64,000 bases of DNA from Podospora comata. Taxonomy: Eukaryota; Ascomycota; Sordariomycetes; Sordariales; Podosporaceae. Positions 45,047-55,675 of the stretch are shown in pieces. The first letter of the stretch is position 1; each line of letters begins with the position of its first letter. The notes beneath the pieces are model-generated. The model saw only the letters and a list, made by a program, of their open reading frames with translations. It was not told the origin of the DNA and made no database searches. The position numbers were made by a program, and so were the translations under genes. Location: positions 3,472,001 to 3,536,000 of the forward strand of contig CP071496.1 of the NCBI GenBank assembly GCA_017354895.1, read 5' to 3'.

Positions 45047-46034
45047 GGGTCGCCATCATCGGAGGAAGCATAAAGAGAACGAAGGGCGGAGAAGGCATCA
45101 CAAATCTTGGGACCCGCCAATGGGTCTATTAATGACACGACACGACAAATATTTGAGGGGCAAAAGTTTCGCAACGGGACAGCAAACAAAGCATTTTCTT
45201 CTTCATGACTGCCATCCGTCAGCCAGCCTTTTTTTTCTTTCCTATTTACAGCATTGTCAGCGTGGCAGCGGAAGCGGCAACAAACTGGGCAGGCGATATC
45301 AGAGTGTTTTTCTTCTTGTTCTCTTATCATCAGGGGTTAAAGTTGCTGTCTGGCTTTTTTCCCTTTTATCTGTCTCATTGGCGTTGTCTCTATCTTTTAA
45401 GTTTATTTGAGGAAGGAGGGAGCGATTTGGGAGTATTATAGTCTACCCCCTGATGGGATGGGCGTCATTGGTCTGCAGTGTGGGAACAAATAACAAGGGC
45501 ATTGCTTTTTGAGTTTTTACAGTATCATTTTGCTTGTTGAAGAGGTGCGGGGGCTCTTAGCATCAGAACGGAGGGAAAGGGAGTGAGGAGGGGATGGGCC
45601 GGGGAACCAAAGGGGCAAAAAGAGGGAAGTCCCTGGTGGTGGGTGGCGAGAAGGTCATATTATTGCTGGGGCTGGTAGAGTAGTATAGCATGATTCCCTG
45701 TATCTACCGGTGGTTGTTTTTTGTGTTTTTGTGCGTCTCTTGGCAGAAATTTCCCGGCCTTGGAGGGCTGTGTTGGTAGTGTTTTAATGATACCTCATGA
45801 CCTGAACATTGGTTGGTTTGTGAAGTTGACGGTTTTCTGTGAGGAAATATCACTGATAGTGAGACAGTCGATGATGAATAGGTACACAGGAAGGTAAACA
45901 GTATTCAGGTAGTGATACTTATGAATTTTATACAGTACTTGTACATCATCCCCTAAACTCCGGAACCATTACATCAAGGAAAAACAACGACATGATAAAA
46001 ATACATGATAACACCAACTAGGACGGCCGGCAGC
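45047..46034. other. 3' flank region
   Basis: About 1 kb between two convergent genes (F-box/WD40 and the Ser/Thr-rich secreted protein), containing T-rich and G-rich stretches consistent with long 3' UTRs. No gene seen. Confidence 0.45.
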
Positions 46035-46943
46035 CTATCCGTTGATACCCGTCACGGTGCTGCTGATGGTTTGAAGAGAGGAAAGAGGGTATACCGTCCT
46101 CGTGACGGTGTTGTAGACTGTCACTCTTGTGGTGGAGAGGATGGTGGATGTGCCGGTGGTGCAGCCTGCTGATTGGATGTCCTCCTCCTTCTCGTCCTCG
46201 CTGTCGCTGTCACTGTCACTGTCACTCTCGCTGTCACTGTCGCTTTCATCTGACACCGGGAGTGTTGGCAGGGAAGATGGCAGGGTCGAGGTTGAGGTGT
46301 GGGTGCTGATGGAGGTCGAGGTTGATGGCTGGGGTGGGTTGTAGGGGGTGAAGATGAAGGTTTGGGGTATGGTGGTAGTTGAGGAGGAGGTGATTGGTTT
46401 AGAAGGATTGTAGGGAGTGAATGTGAAGGGGGGCAGGAGTTCCTCGGGTTCGGAAGTGGATGATGATGGTAGGGTGTTGGCGGTGATAGTTACAGTGACG
46501 TATTCCTGGGATGATGTTGCCTCAATTGGGGGGGGAGATGTGGTTGTCGTCGGTTCAGGGGGGTATTGAGTCAGGGTGACTGTTGACGGGAGGCGGACCA
46601 CACGCGGGGGCGGGTTCGGTGATGAGAATGTCACGGTCTGGACAAGGGGAGGCACTGAATAGATTATGGGTGGTTCAGCGACCAAGCTTGGTCGTGGGAT
46701 AACTGTAACTGTCTGGAGGATGGTTTCCTTGGTGGGTGGTGCTGAGAGAATGACAGTCACTGTTTGGGCTGGCGGAGGGGCCAGAGTGACGGTGATGGTC
46801 TCTCCTGGGATGGTAATAGTGATGGCTGATGTGGATGCTGGGCATGGGCAGCAAGCTTGGTCATGGTTTTGAAGATGAGGAATGGCTTGAACTGGGATTG
46901 CCAGCGCAATCAAAGTTGTAAGTAGTAGTTTTGAAAAAGACAT
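46035..46943 (-). CDS. Secreted Ser/Thr/Pro-rich protein with Ser-Asp run
   Basis: Intronless, 302 residues from the ATG at 46943, chosen because it begins a signal peptide (MSFSKLLLTTLIALAIPVQA); an earlier in-frame ATG at 47024 would bury it. The mature protein starts with a Cys cluster (CCPCP), then is dominated by Val-Thr dipeptides (TITIPGETITVTL, QTVTVI) and Thr/Pro/Ser, so it is probably heavily O-glycosylated. A segment FTFTPYNPSKP is repeated 30 residues later as FIFTPYNPPQP. Near residue 235 a run of Ser-Asp and Ser-Glu pairs ends in an acidic block. No hydrophobic tail or GPI signal is seen. A wall-associated or extracellular matrix role is inferred from composition only; no enzyme motif. 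Confidence 0.82.
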   Translation of the reverse strand: MSFSKLLLTTLIALAIPVQAIPHLQNHDQACCPCPASTSAITITIPGETITVTLAPPPAQTVTVILSAPPTKETILQTVTVIPRPSLVAEPPIIYSVPPLVQTVTFSSPNPPPRVVRLPSTVTLTQYPPEPTTTTSPPPIEATSSQEYVTVTITANTLPSSSTSEPEELLPPFTFTPYNPSKPITSSSTTTIPQTFIFTPYNPPQPSTSTSISTHTSTSTLPSSLPTLPVSDESDSDSESDSDSDSDSEDEKEEDIQSAGCTTGTSTILSTTRVTVYNTVTRTVYPLSSLQTISSTVTGING

Positions 46944-47558
46944 TGTGTGGTAGGCACCTTGGTGAGAAGTGATTAGAGAACTGGAGGATGTTTCGATAGT
47001 TTGTCGAGAGACAGAAAACCTCATTTGAAGCCCATGGCCTCATCTTATATCTAGAACCGACATCACCGTGACGAAGTCGAGGACTCGAGGGCATACAAGA
47101 CCAAATTCGAAGGGATACAACATGTCGACGTATTGGCTATGTTCGCCCTCAGAGGGATTATTTTGAGTGTGGATTGAGACTCTAAAATTAGCAAAACTCG
47201 ACTTTAAGCCCATGAAGACATAATAGCCCTTGCACTTGGTCAAAAGAAACGGCATGAAGGGCAAGCCACAAGGGCGTTGAAGAGCAAGGAGAGTTGATAA
47301 GTTCAAGCAGGGATCCCCACATTCAACCGCCCCCTGCACACGCCAAGAGCCGTCATTCCCAGACTCTAGCCCCCCTCCAAGCAAGGCCAAGTCGGCTTTT
47401 GGGCCTTTGCGACAGGGATATTGCAAGCTGACCTGGTCCTTGATCCTCCTCAACAGAAAGCTTACCTTGTCGTCTTCTCTCTCCCTTTCCTGTCCTTTGC
47501 ACCAGTTTCAATGCTCCGAAGCACCTTCAGATCCCTCCGACGGCGGTGACTTCTCGCC
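46944..47558. promoter_or_regulatory. Divergent intergenic region
   Basis: A 615-base spacer with promoters of the secreted-protein gene and of the lipid phosphatase gene. The 100 bases before 47559 are C/T-rich. No gene seen. Confidence 0.45.
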
Positions 47559-48637
47559 ATGGCGCCCCCGAGGCCCAATTCGCCGGCAACCGGCAACGGT
47601 TTCCTGGCTTCCGTGATGCGATTCTGGAATGCAAGTCACTTACAGGTTGCAGTGTTTTGTTGGACTAGATGTTGATTGTGTTTCCGAATCTAGAGAACGT
47701 ATGCCTCTGATTACATCGGCCTCGTCATTCTCCTCTCCAGCTACATCCTCATCCAATTCTTCGTCGAACCTTTCCACCGCATGTTCTCGCTCAACGACTT
47801 GCGCATCTCGTTCCCCTACGCCGAGGTCGAAAGAGTTCCCCTAAGTAAACCACCCCGTTCCCTTTTTGCGCCCCTCCACCTCATTACTGACCCTCGCGCC
47901 CTCCTCCAGCCCACGACTTCATATACGCCCTCTTCCTCCCCCTCATCCTCATCTGCCTCTCCAACCTCCTCTCCTCGGCCTCCTCCCACAAACACCACGT
48001 CACCCTCCTCGGCCTCGCCATCTCCATCATCCTCACCTCCCTCCTAACCGACATCATCAAAAACGCCGTCGGCCGCCCCCGTCCCGACCTCCTCGCCCGA
48101 TGCGCCCCCCTCCCCGACACCCCCCTCGACAAGCTGGTAGACATATCCGTCTGCACCGAAACAGGCCACCACAAGCTCCACGACGGCTGGCGGTCCTTTC
48201 CCTCGGGCCACTCTTCCTTCTCCTTCGCCGGGCTGGGCTACCTCTCCCTCTTTCTGGCCGGCCAAACCCGAATCTTTGCCCACGGTCCAGGGTCGATAGC
48301 AGAGCACACGGAAAAGGTGGTGAGGGGCGACCTCCTCAAGGCGCTGTTTTGTCTGGCGCCGCTGGTGGGCGCAACCATGATTGCTATCTCGAGGTGTCAG
48401 GACTACAGGCATGATGTCTATGATGTGACGATTGGTGGGTTGCTGGGCTGGACGGTGGCATACTGGAGTTACAGACGGTACTGGCCTAGGTTGAGCAGCG
48501 CCAAGTGCGATGAGCCCTATGCCGGCCCGCCGGGGGCGGCAGAGGACGGACCGGGGTATGGGAGGTTGAGAGATGAGGAGGAGGGTGCTGGTGGCAGGAA
48601 TGTAGGCTACGAGTTGAGAGAGCTCAACAGCAGGTGA
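47559..48637 (+). CDS. PAP2-type lipid phosphate phosphatase (DPP1-like)
   Basis: Exons 47559-47645, 47694-47844 and 47910-48637 encode 321 residues. Intron 1 has a weak donor (GTTGCA) but splicing restores ASDYIGLVILLSSYIL; intron 2 is GTAAAC...CCAG. The three PAP2 phosphatase motifs are complete: KNAVGRPRP (Lys-x6-Arg-Pro), FPSGHSSFSF (Pro-Ser-Gly-His) and SRCQDYRHDVYDV (Ser-Arg-x5-His-x3-Asp). Six hydrophobic helices surround them, as in yeast Dpp1/Lpp1, which dephosphorylate diacylglycerol pyrophosphate, phosphatidate and related lipids at Golgi or vacuole membranes. The acidic, Gly-rich tail ends in RELNSR. Which lipid it prefers cannot be told. It is convergent with the proteasome gene 343 bases away. 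Confidence 0.92.
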
Positions 48638-48980
48638 AGAGGAAAGCTGATTCGGGTGTATAGTGACGAACCACAACATTTGTCGACAATTGTCACACGG
48701 TATATAGTACCATAGGGTATCTATGTACTGGGGAACTTAAACATGGGGAACTGTAAATGATGTAATAAGAGACTGGGAATTTAACAGGTACATGCCTTCC
48801 CCTACAACCTGCATGAAGGACCCGGCAAACATTGGCTTCAGGAAATATGGGATACACGGCGCAGAAGCAAGGAGTTCACGTCCAGTTCAGCATCTGGTAC
48901 ATCTTCTATTAGTACATGCGGCGCTGAAAAACCATTCCATATCGCGATTGTTCCCGTCCACCACCATGGACCCAGTCTAT
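48638..48980. other. Convergent 3' region
   Basis: A 343-base spacer between the lipid phosphatase and proteasome genes; probably 3' UTRs only. Confidence 0.5.
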
Positions 48981-49965
48981 TTACTCCTCCTTGGTCTCGT
49001 CCTTGGCCAAGTCGTGCTTCTTGAGTAGCGCATCGATCTCGTCGGCGCTCCATAATCTGTGGTAAATCTTGCCGTCCTTGGTCTGGCCAACCGTCGCAAA
49101 CTCGACTGTCATTTGTTAGCCATGATCCCTCTTATAAATCCGCCTCCAAGACTCACTCTTCTCGCTGCCAAGCTTGGTGGAATCCATCGTCTTGCTCAGC
49201 ACCTTGACGGCCATACCGCAGGCCTCTTCCAACGTGCAATCCTCCTTGTAATCTTGCTTCAAAAGACTCTGGGCGCTGGCGTGGTTGGCGCCCGAGCTTG
49301 TCGCCTTCCACCCGCCGTAGTTGCCTGACGGGTTGCTGAGGTAGAGCTGGAACTGACGCTGGGGATCCCAACCGGCGTAGATGAAGGAAACGCCAAAGGG
49401 CCGGAGACCACCGTGTTGTGTATAACCTTGCTTGAGATCGCAGAGACGACGGACGAGCTGTTCGCAGGGAATGTCTTCGTTGTATGTAAGGAGATAGCGT
49501 TGGGCGGCTTGTCGGGCGTAGTTGATGAGGATGTTGGCGTCGGCGGTCATGCCGGCGACGGCGCAAATCATGTTGCTACAAACAAAAGCCAGGTTAGCAC
49601 AACCGTAGCCCATACTGAACGACCAGACATGACTGTATCGTACTCATTGAGAATGTAGAGCTTCTCAGCCGAAGTGTCCTGTTCGAGCAGCTTGGAGGTG
49701 ACCTTGCGCTCAGCAGCGAGGACGATGCCATCCTTGGCCAGGATGCCAATGGCTGTACCGGCGTGAGAAATAGCTTCGAGGGCATATTCGACCTGGTACA
49801 GGCGACCGTCGGGAGAGAAGATGGTTGTCTAGACATGGCAGTTAGCCTCGTGGTGTACCCTTGGCCGCGAAGGGAGCTCCCAGCGCAACACCATGCCCCC
49901 CCAATATCGGTGGAGCCAAAGACAGCGGGCAGCCAACATACTCGGGAATCGTATCTTCTGGACAT
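48981..49965 (-). CDS. pre9: 20S proteasome subunit alpha-3 (PSMA4/Pre9-type)
   Basis: Four exons, complement(48981-49105, 49157-49575, 49644-49828, 49942-49965), give 250 residues; all donors are GTATGT/GTACGA/GTGAGT and phases agree. The first exon is only 8 codons (MSRRYDSR) and joins [20 protein letters not shown], the proteasome alpha-type N-terminal signature that gates the 20S pore. [37 protein letters not shown] and [14 protein letters not shown] are diagnostic of the alpha-3 (alpha type-4) subunit. The acidic/basic tail [13 protein letters not shown] is typical of the family. It forms part of the outer heptameric rings of the core particle in cytosol and nucleus, and is non-catalytic. 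Yeast Pre9 is the only non-essential 20S subunit. Confidence 0.95.
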
Positions 49966-51106
49966 GATGGCAGTTGTTTACTGTTGGAGTTGGAAGCGGG
50001 GAGGAGTGATGGCGGTGACGGCAACAATTGGCCTCTTTCAGGCGCTTGTCGGGAACAATCGTGTGGTTTGGGGTTTTATGGTAAGCCCAAAGGTTGGAAC
50101 TAAAGGCTGATGGATGGATGGATGTTGCTGCACCTCGCCCTCACCTTCAGGTAGCCCCCCCAGCCTGGGAGCTCTAGGCAAGCGCCCTCACACGCGTAGC
50201 TCCTGTTGCTGCCTGACCTGCAAGGCACATGTCCCGCCATCGGGACTTGAACCTGCCAAGCTCCGACTCTCTGCCACTGCTACAAAACCCCACCTGCTGC
50301 TTGTCACAAAAAAAAGCGTTACATAACAAGCACAGGCCGATTTCCCGTCCTCCCCAAGCTTCCAAATCCACTCCCTCTCGGCTCTCCCGCTGGCCGTTCG
50401 CGCTTCTTCTTCGGCCATCTCTCCACCCTCGATCAATCTCCTCTTTCCAACCTCCGCAATTCGTCACCCAAAAATCGAGAAACGCGATTGAGTCAACAAA
50501 CGTGACAACGCCATTGTCGCATACTGACACCTTACAAAGAATTATCTTACTCCGATACGCAGTACTTCGTTTTGCTGGAATCGACCCGTCGCGCCACGCC
50601 ACTGCGCGCCCGCTCCATCCATCCATCTACTTACCTACCTACCTTCTGAAGCTTGGACTTGCTAGCTGTGAGGAAAGTTTGGGACCTCCCCCCTCCTTCG
50701 CCGCCAAAGAGAGGAAGAGGGAAATACTACCGTGGGCGCTTTGGTTTCTTCGCGGGATAGCTTCGGGCAGGGCTTATCCTCTTGAATTCTGTTTACTTTT
50801 GTTGCTTTTCAATTCTCTCGCGTCACGTCGGGCAGTCAGATGGCAATCTGGTGGTCATTTTAGTTCCCATGCAAGCGTAAAATACCTACCTACCTGATCG
50901 AGTGACCCGCATGCCATCTCATCGCATACCCATCTAGGTAGCCATCTATCTACCTAGCTTTTTGAGCAAACAGTAGCCCACCCACTCGGCAAGCGACAGG
51001 AGAGGAGAGCAAGCACGCCCCCATTGCCTGGCTGCTGCCACGCCTACCTACCTACTACCTACTGAACCTTCCACCCGTTTACCGTCCGTCTCCCTTTGAC
51101 GCGACC
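49966..51106. promoter_or_regulatory. Divergent intergenic region, proteasome / Bye1-like
   Basis: About 1.1 kb containing both promoters. A tRNA-like A/B-box pair at 50,241-50,283 (minus strand) and a cluster of TACCTACC words are noted separately. The 50,400-50,560 stretch is C/T-rich. No gene supported. Confidence 0.45.
50625..51064. promoter_or_regulatory. TACCTACC/TAGGTAG word cluster
   Basis: Tandem TACC units occur at about 50,632-50,644, 50,883-50,895 and 51,044-51,062, with CTAGGTAG at 50,934-50,941 and CTACCTAG at 50,951-50,958, all in the 480 bases before the Bye1-like start. They may be promoter elements or simple-sequence tracts; no factor is known to me. Confidence 0.35.
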
Positions 51107-54100
51107 ATGTCTGGTAAGCAGCAACGTGCGCGGCGACTGAACCCTTCGCGCACACCCACCCCCACCCCCAACTCTTCTTCCAAGTCCAACAGGAGCAGCA
51201 GCAGCAGCAGTATGGCTCCGCGACGCCGGTCTGCGCGCACCACTCAGACCGCTCTCAAGAACCAGCAACTGACTCTCGACTTAACTTCAGACCCAGAACC
51301 CCGCCGCTCCGTCAGAGCGACAAAGGGCCAGCACAAGGCCCACGAACAGCTCGACCAGCTCGTCGAACCGCCAAAGAAGCGAACCGGCGGCTCCAAGAAG
51401 GGCAAGAAGGCTGCCCCCGAACCCGAAGAACCAGAGGAGGAGATCATCCGCTGCGTGTGCGGCGCCACCGAGCAAGATGAGGACTCCGGCGAAGCCTGGA
51501 TCGCTTGCGACACCTGTACCGCCTGGCAACACAACATCTGCATGGGGGTGAGCCAGTTCGCCGAAGACATACCTAAGAATTATTTCTGCGAACAGTGCAA
51601 GCCAGAGAACCACAAGGAGCTGTTGGCCAGCATGGAGAGGGGCGAGAAGCTCTGGGAAACACGGCGCAAGAACTATGAAGAGGAAAAGACCAAGAAGAAG
51701 AAGGGCACCAAGAAGGGCAAGAAGCGAACAAGTGACCTCAAGGAGGAAGCATCGCGGACGCCACAGCAGTCACCGCCACCACCTCCTCCACCGGCACCCG
51801 AACCTAAGAAGGAAAAGGAAACCAAGGCGTCGGGTCAGAAGCGGAAAACCGCCGACGGGGCTCAGGAGAAGGAGAACAAGGTAAGTTTTTCACAGCAACT
51901 CCATGCCTTGATCTATGTAAGTCACTAACTCCGGCGGCTCCCTTTCCCCCAGAAGCTTCGCAAAGTCACCGAGACACAGTCTGTTCCGGTATCTACACCG
52001 GCTTATACCCCTCCTGCTGACCTCCCTTCCAAAGCCACCGAGCTGCCAGACAGTCGGCAAGGTGTGGCTAAGGCGCTCGTGAAGTCTCTTGTCCACTCGC
52101 TTGGCGCGGCAGAAAAGAAGGGTGTTGTTCCCTCCGATGGGATGCCTGTCAGTGATCGTGCCGAAAGGTTTGCGCTCCAGATCGAGCGCGCCGTCTACGA
52201 TACCCATCCCACCCAGGACTCCTACCGCAACCAGGGCAGGACTCTTGTCCACAACCTCAAGTCCAACCTCGAACTGGGATCCCGGCTGCTGGAAGGGACT
52301 CTGACACCGCCCATGCTGGCTGCCATGTCTACGGAAGAACTGGCATCCAAGGAGCTCCAGGATCAGACAGCCGAGATGAAGGCCCGGGCCGAGAAGCAAG
52401 CCATCAAGATCACCGAGGATGTGCCCCGGATACGGAGAACGCACAAGGGCGACGAGGTGATTGGCGACGACAACTATGCCATGACCACGGAAGACATCCC
52501 GTCAGCTCCCGTGCGTCGACCTAGCGCCCCCAAGTCGGAACCTAGAGAGTCGTCGGAAGCGAGCCGTGCCAGGTCGGCATCTCGAGGGTTGGCTGTCGAC
52601 ACGCAGCAGTCACCCAGTCGCGCCGACTTTGATCTGAACAAGGTCTACTCCAGTGTCAAATCGCCAGCCGTTTCTCAGCGCCCGGCTGCTCCCCTGGCTG
52701 CCGCGCCCGCAACCGGTCCCGGCGTGGACCCAGATGTTGATCGCATGCTTGATGATGACGGGAGCCAGTCACCGCCATATTCGCCAAAAGAAGAGACGGA
52801 TCCGGATGTGGTGTGGCGTGGGAATCTGGTCATGAACACCATTGCCGAGTTCCAAGTCACCGCGAAGCACATTGGCGGTGCGAACCCCGGAGAGAGCGTT
52901 GGTTTAACGTGGGATAAGGTCATCCCAAAGAACATTACCGTCTGCGGGCGCATAGATGAGCAAGCAGCCAATGTGTATCTTTGCGGAATGCGCTACAGCC
53001 AAGTCTCCGAGGTCATCGTGGTGAACCTGGAGCCAACATCCCCTCAAGGCAAGGCCGGCATGCAGAAGCTTGTCGAGTATTTTGTCAACAAGAAGAGATA
53101 TGGTGTGGTGGACCGCAAGGGGCTGGCAAACGTCCGAGACAGCTATCTCGTGCCCGTCCTACCCGGTGCAGGTGGCCACCCTGAGTTTATGATGAATCTG
53201 GAGGACAACTTCATCCCGCAGTCAAGAACCGAGCCGATGTTGCTCGCCGTATTCGTCTATCGATGGGAAGACGGCAAAGTACAACCAAAGGCCCCCCCAG
53301 CGCTGACGCAGGCCCCGGTTCGACACGACTACGCGCAGTCTCCTGACACACCGACTCCCACATCAGCAGGCTTCCCGCTGGCCAACCGCCAGTCCAGCAC
53401 AGCGCCAGCCTACTCACCCACGGTGAATTCAGGGGCATTCCCGAACTATCCGACTCCTCCCCGGAACAGCGCCACTCCCCTCCAGCAGCAGGTGGTGGCG
53501 CCTCCCCCACAGCCCCAAGAGCCAGCCCTGAGTCCGGAGGAGGCTCGCAGGGCGGAGTCACAGCGGCGAGGAGAGGCCGAAGCCCGGGAGGTACTTGGCC
53601 AGTACATGAGAAGTCCAACGGTTGCGTTCCTTCTTCCTCAGGCCTTTGCCATGACGCGCTCGGAGTGGGAACTCATAAGGAGGGTATACGAGCGTGAACC
53701 CAAAGCCAGAGAAGATCTGCCGTACCTTAGTCAGGTTCTAGAACGAGAGGCTCCGGGGCCTCAAAGCCAGCCCTCAGGGCCTTCTCCTCCACCGCCTCCA
53801 CCGCCGTTGCAGCAACCACAGCAGCAGCCACAACAACCAAGGCCGCAACAGTTCCAGCCCCTTCTCCAGCAGCATCAGCAGCATCAGCAGCAACACTTTC
53901 ACCCGCCTCCGCAACAGCAACGCCAGCCTCCGTATTCACATCTGCAGCAAGTTCAGCCGCCTCAGCAGCATCAGCAGCATCAGCAGCACCAGCAGCAACA
54001 AGGAGCCCAGCGATCCCCAACACAGCCACATCACCCTCAGCTTCAGCCACAGCAGCAGCAGCAGCAGCAGTCACAAGCAGTCCCGGTCCGGCAGACGGCC

Positions 54101-54223
54101 GTGCCCCCTCCGCAGATCCCACCTGTAGGGCACGCCGCGGGACCTCCGAGACAGACGCCCATCCCACCCCCCCCCATCCCGCCACAGGCAACCGCTACGA
54201 CCACGGCGGGATCGCAACCGTAG
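51107..54223 (+). CDS. bye1: Bye1-like transcription factor (PHD, TFIIS central, SPOC)
   Basis: Exons 51107-51880 and 51953-54223 (intron GTAAGT...CCCAG, phase 0) give 1,014 residues. Domain order is diagnostic of yeast Bye1: a basic Ser-rich N terminus, a PHD finger at about 113-165 (RCVCGATEQ, WIACDTCTAWQHNICMG, YFCEQC), a TFIIS central domain at about 290-415 (ALVKSLVHSL, RFALQIERAVYDTH, YRNQGRTLVHNLKSN), and a SPOC domain at about 544-700 (VWRGNLVMNTIAEF, VCGRIDEQAANVYL). In yeast the PHD reads H3K4me3 and the TFIIS domain binds RNA polymerase II, affecting elongation. The final 300 residues add long Gln/His/Pro runs absent from yeast Bye1. Nuclear. It is tail-to-tail with MED7. Confidence 0.94.
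53780..54090 (+). repeat. CAG/CAA/CAT codon repeat (Gln/His tract)
   Basis: Imperfect CAGCAGCAT/CAGCAACAA repeats code for Gln/His/Pro runs in the C-terminal part of the Bye1-like protein. They are in frame and likely to vary in length. Confidence 0.85.
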
Positions 54224-54862
54224 GAGGAAGTGGCGGCGGGGAGGATATTGGCGACGCTCAGCACTGCTCTTGAGAAGATGTTTGACGACGCTCACGCGAG
54301 CGAACATGATTGGGAAGGAATGGGGTTGGGGAGTTGATAAAAAAAATTGCGCGAAGTGGAAGGAAGCTAGGAAAATCATTGTTTATTTGCTTTCTTGGCT
54401 CGGCTCGGGAAGGAAAAGTATTCGGAGGAGTTGCTCACTCTTTTCCTGGAGTTGGTGGGTATCTTGTTGTTCGGCTTCTGCTCGTGTTTTGAGTGTTTGA
54501 ATGGTCTCTAGTTGCACTTTTTGGGACAGGCGTGGGTAGTTGTTTGGTTGGAACGAGGTGTGTCGTTGGAGTTTCATGTGACGTGGTTGGAGGGAGGGGA
54601 GGGAGCAAGGGATCGAGACTGGTAGATGGGGTTTATTTGTTTTATTTCATCAGGTTTTGGTGCTGGCATGGGTGGTGGTTGTTGTTGTGGTTAATATCAC
54701 TTGCCTATTGAGTTGGTCTTCTTCTGTGTGTATCTTTCAAAAGGCAGCTTTTTATCTTTATCAAAGTTGTGTGATCTGATCATGGCTTTTGTGAAGCTAG
54801 CTATGTATGTGCAATTCGCCTCTGGCACATGCTGTAATATCATCCCGGGTATCTTTATTGTC
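54224..54862. other. Convergent 3' region
   Basis: About 640 bases between the Bye1-like and MED7 stops, rich in T and G on the plus strand, consistent with 3' UTRs. No gene seen. Confidence 0.5.
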
Positions 54863-55675
54863 TTAGGCAAACTCCAACTCCACACTCCCAACCGTGCACC
54901 TCTCAGCCGCCACCCTCCTCCTCTCCTCCGTTTCCCTGCCCCCTATTGAGCCCGTCGTGACCACCTCGTCGTCCAGCCTCGGCAGCTCCAGACTCCCCAA
55001 CCCCTCAATCATCCTCCTGGCCTTGTCCACCACCCCCCTAATGGCGGCGGTTTCGGCCCTCTTGGTGTCGAGCTGGTCCTGCATGATCTGTATGAGCTGC
55101 TCCCGTGCCTGATGGGGGCGGTATTCGTTTAGGGTGTGGTGGAAGTTGAGGATGAGGGTCTTGAGGTCCTGGATCTTGGCGGCGCCGTGGGCGGGGTTGT
55201 GGGACATTACGCCGACGAGTTCGAGGTAGTTTAGGAGGATGGACTTTGCAAGCTTTTTGAGTTCGAAGGAGCGGTCGAGGTGTTTGGAGTCTTGGGAGGA
55301 GGGGTTGATGGAGGCGGGGAGGAGGGGTGTTACGCCCGCTTCGGTGAGGGATTGGAGGGTGTCGGTTAGCTGGGGGGAGGGGAGTGTTAGTATAGGGAAG
55401 GGAAGGGGGGAGGAGGAAAAACGGACTGCTTGGGCTTCGCTATATAACCTCCATTTTCCGTCTGTTGGTTCGGGTGGTGGTTGGAGATTGATGACGTCTT
55501 CTGGGATGGAGGGGAGGCGGGTTATGGAATCTGGGTCGGGGGTGGAGTGTGCTGTCGCGTAGTCTGATTTAAGGGTGTTGTAGCGGGAGATGTTCTCGGG
55601 GGTGAAGTCTTTCCAGAATGGTGGAGGGTCAGGCCAGGTCGATGTTACGCGGTTGGTATCTTCCTCCTCGGCCAT
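54863..55675 (-). CDS. med7: Mediator complex subunit 7
   Basis: Reads open for 270 residues from the ATG at 55675 ([20 protein letters not shown]). The Mediator MED7 signatures are present: the N-terminal [16 protein letters not shown] element, LQPPPEP, then a long helical region [20 protein letters not shown] followed by [29 protein letters not shown], the heterodimer helices that pair with MED21. It belongs to the middle module of Mediator, bridging activators and RNA polymerase II in the nucleus. Between SEAQA and LTDTL, a 57-nt segment (55370-55426) has a GT start, a CTAAC-like branch site and a CCCAG end and is exactly 19 codons, so it may be spliced in some or all transcripts (251 residues). 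The inserted residues ([19 protein letters not shown]) do not resemble the family. Confidence 0.92.
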   Translation of the reverse strand: MAEEEDTNRVTSTWPDPPPFWKDFTPENISRYNTLKSDYATAHSTPDPDSITRLPSIPEDVINLQPPPEPTDGKWRLYSEAQAVRFSSSPLPFPILTLPSPQLTDTLQSLTEAGVTPLLPASINPSSQDSKHLDRSFELKKLAKSILLNYLELVGVMSHNPAHGAAKIQDLKTLILNFHHTLNEYRPHQAREQLIQIMQDQLDTKRAETAAIRGVVDKARRMIEGLGSLELPRLDDEVVTTGSIGGRETEERRRVAAERCTVGSVELEFA

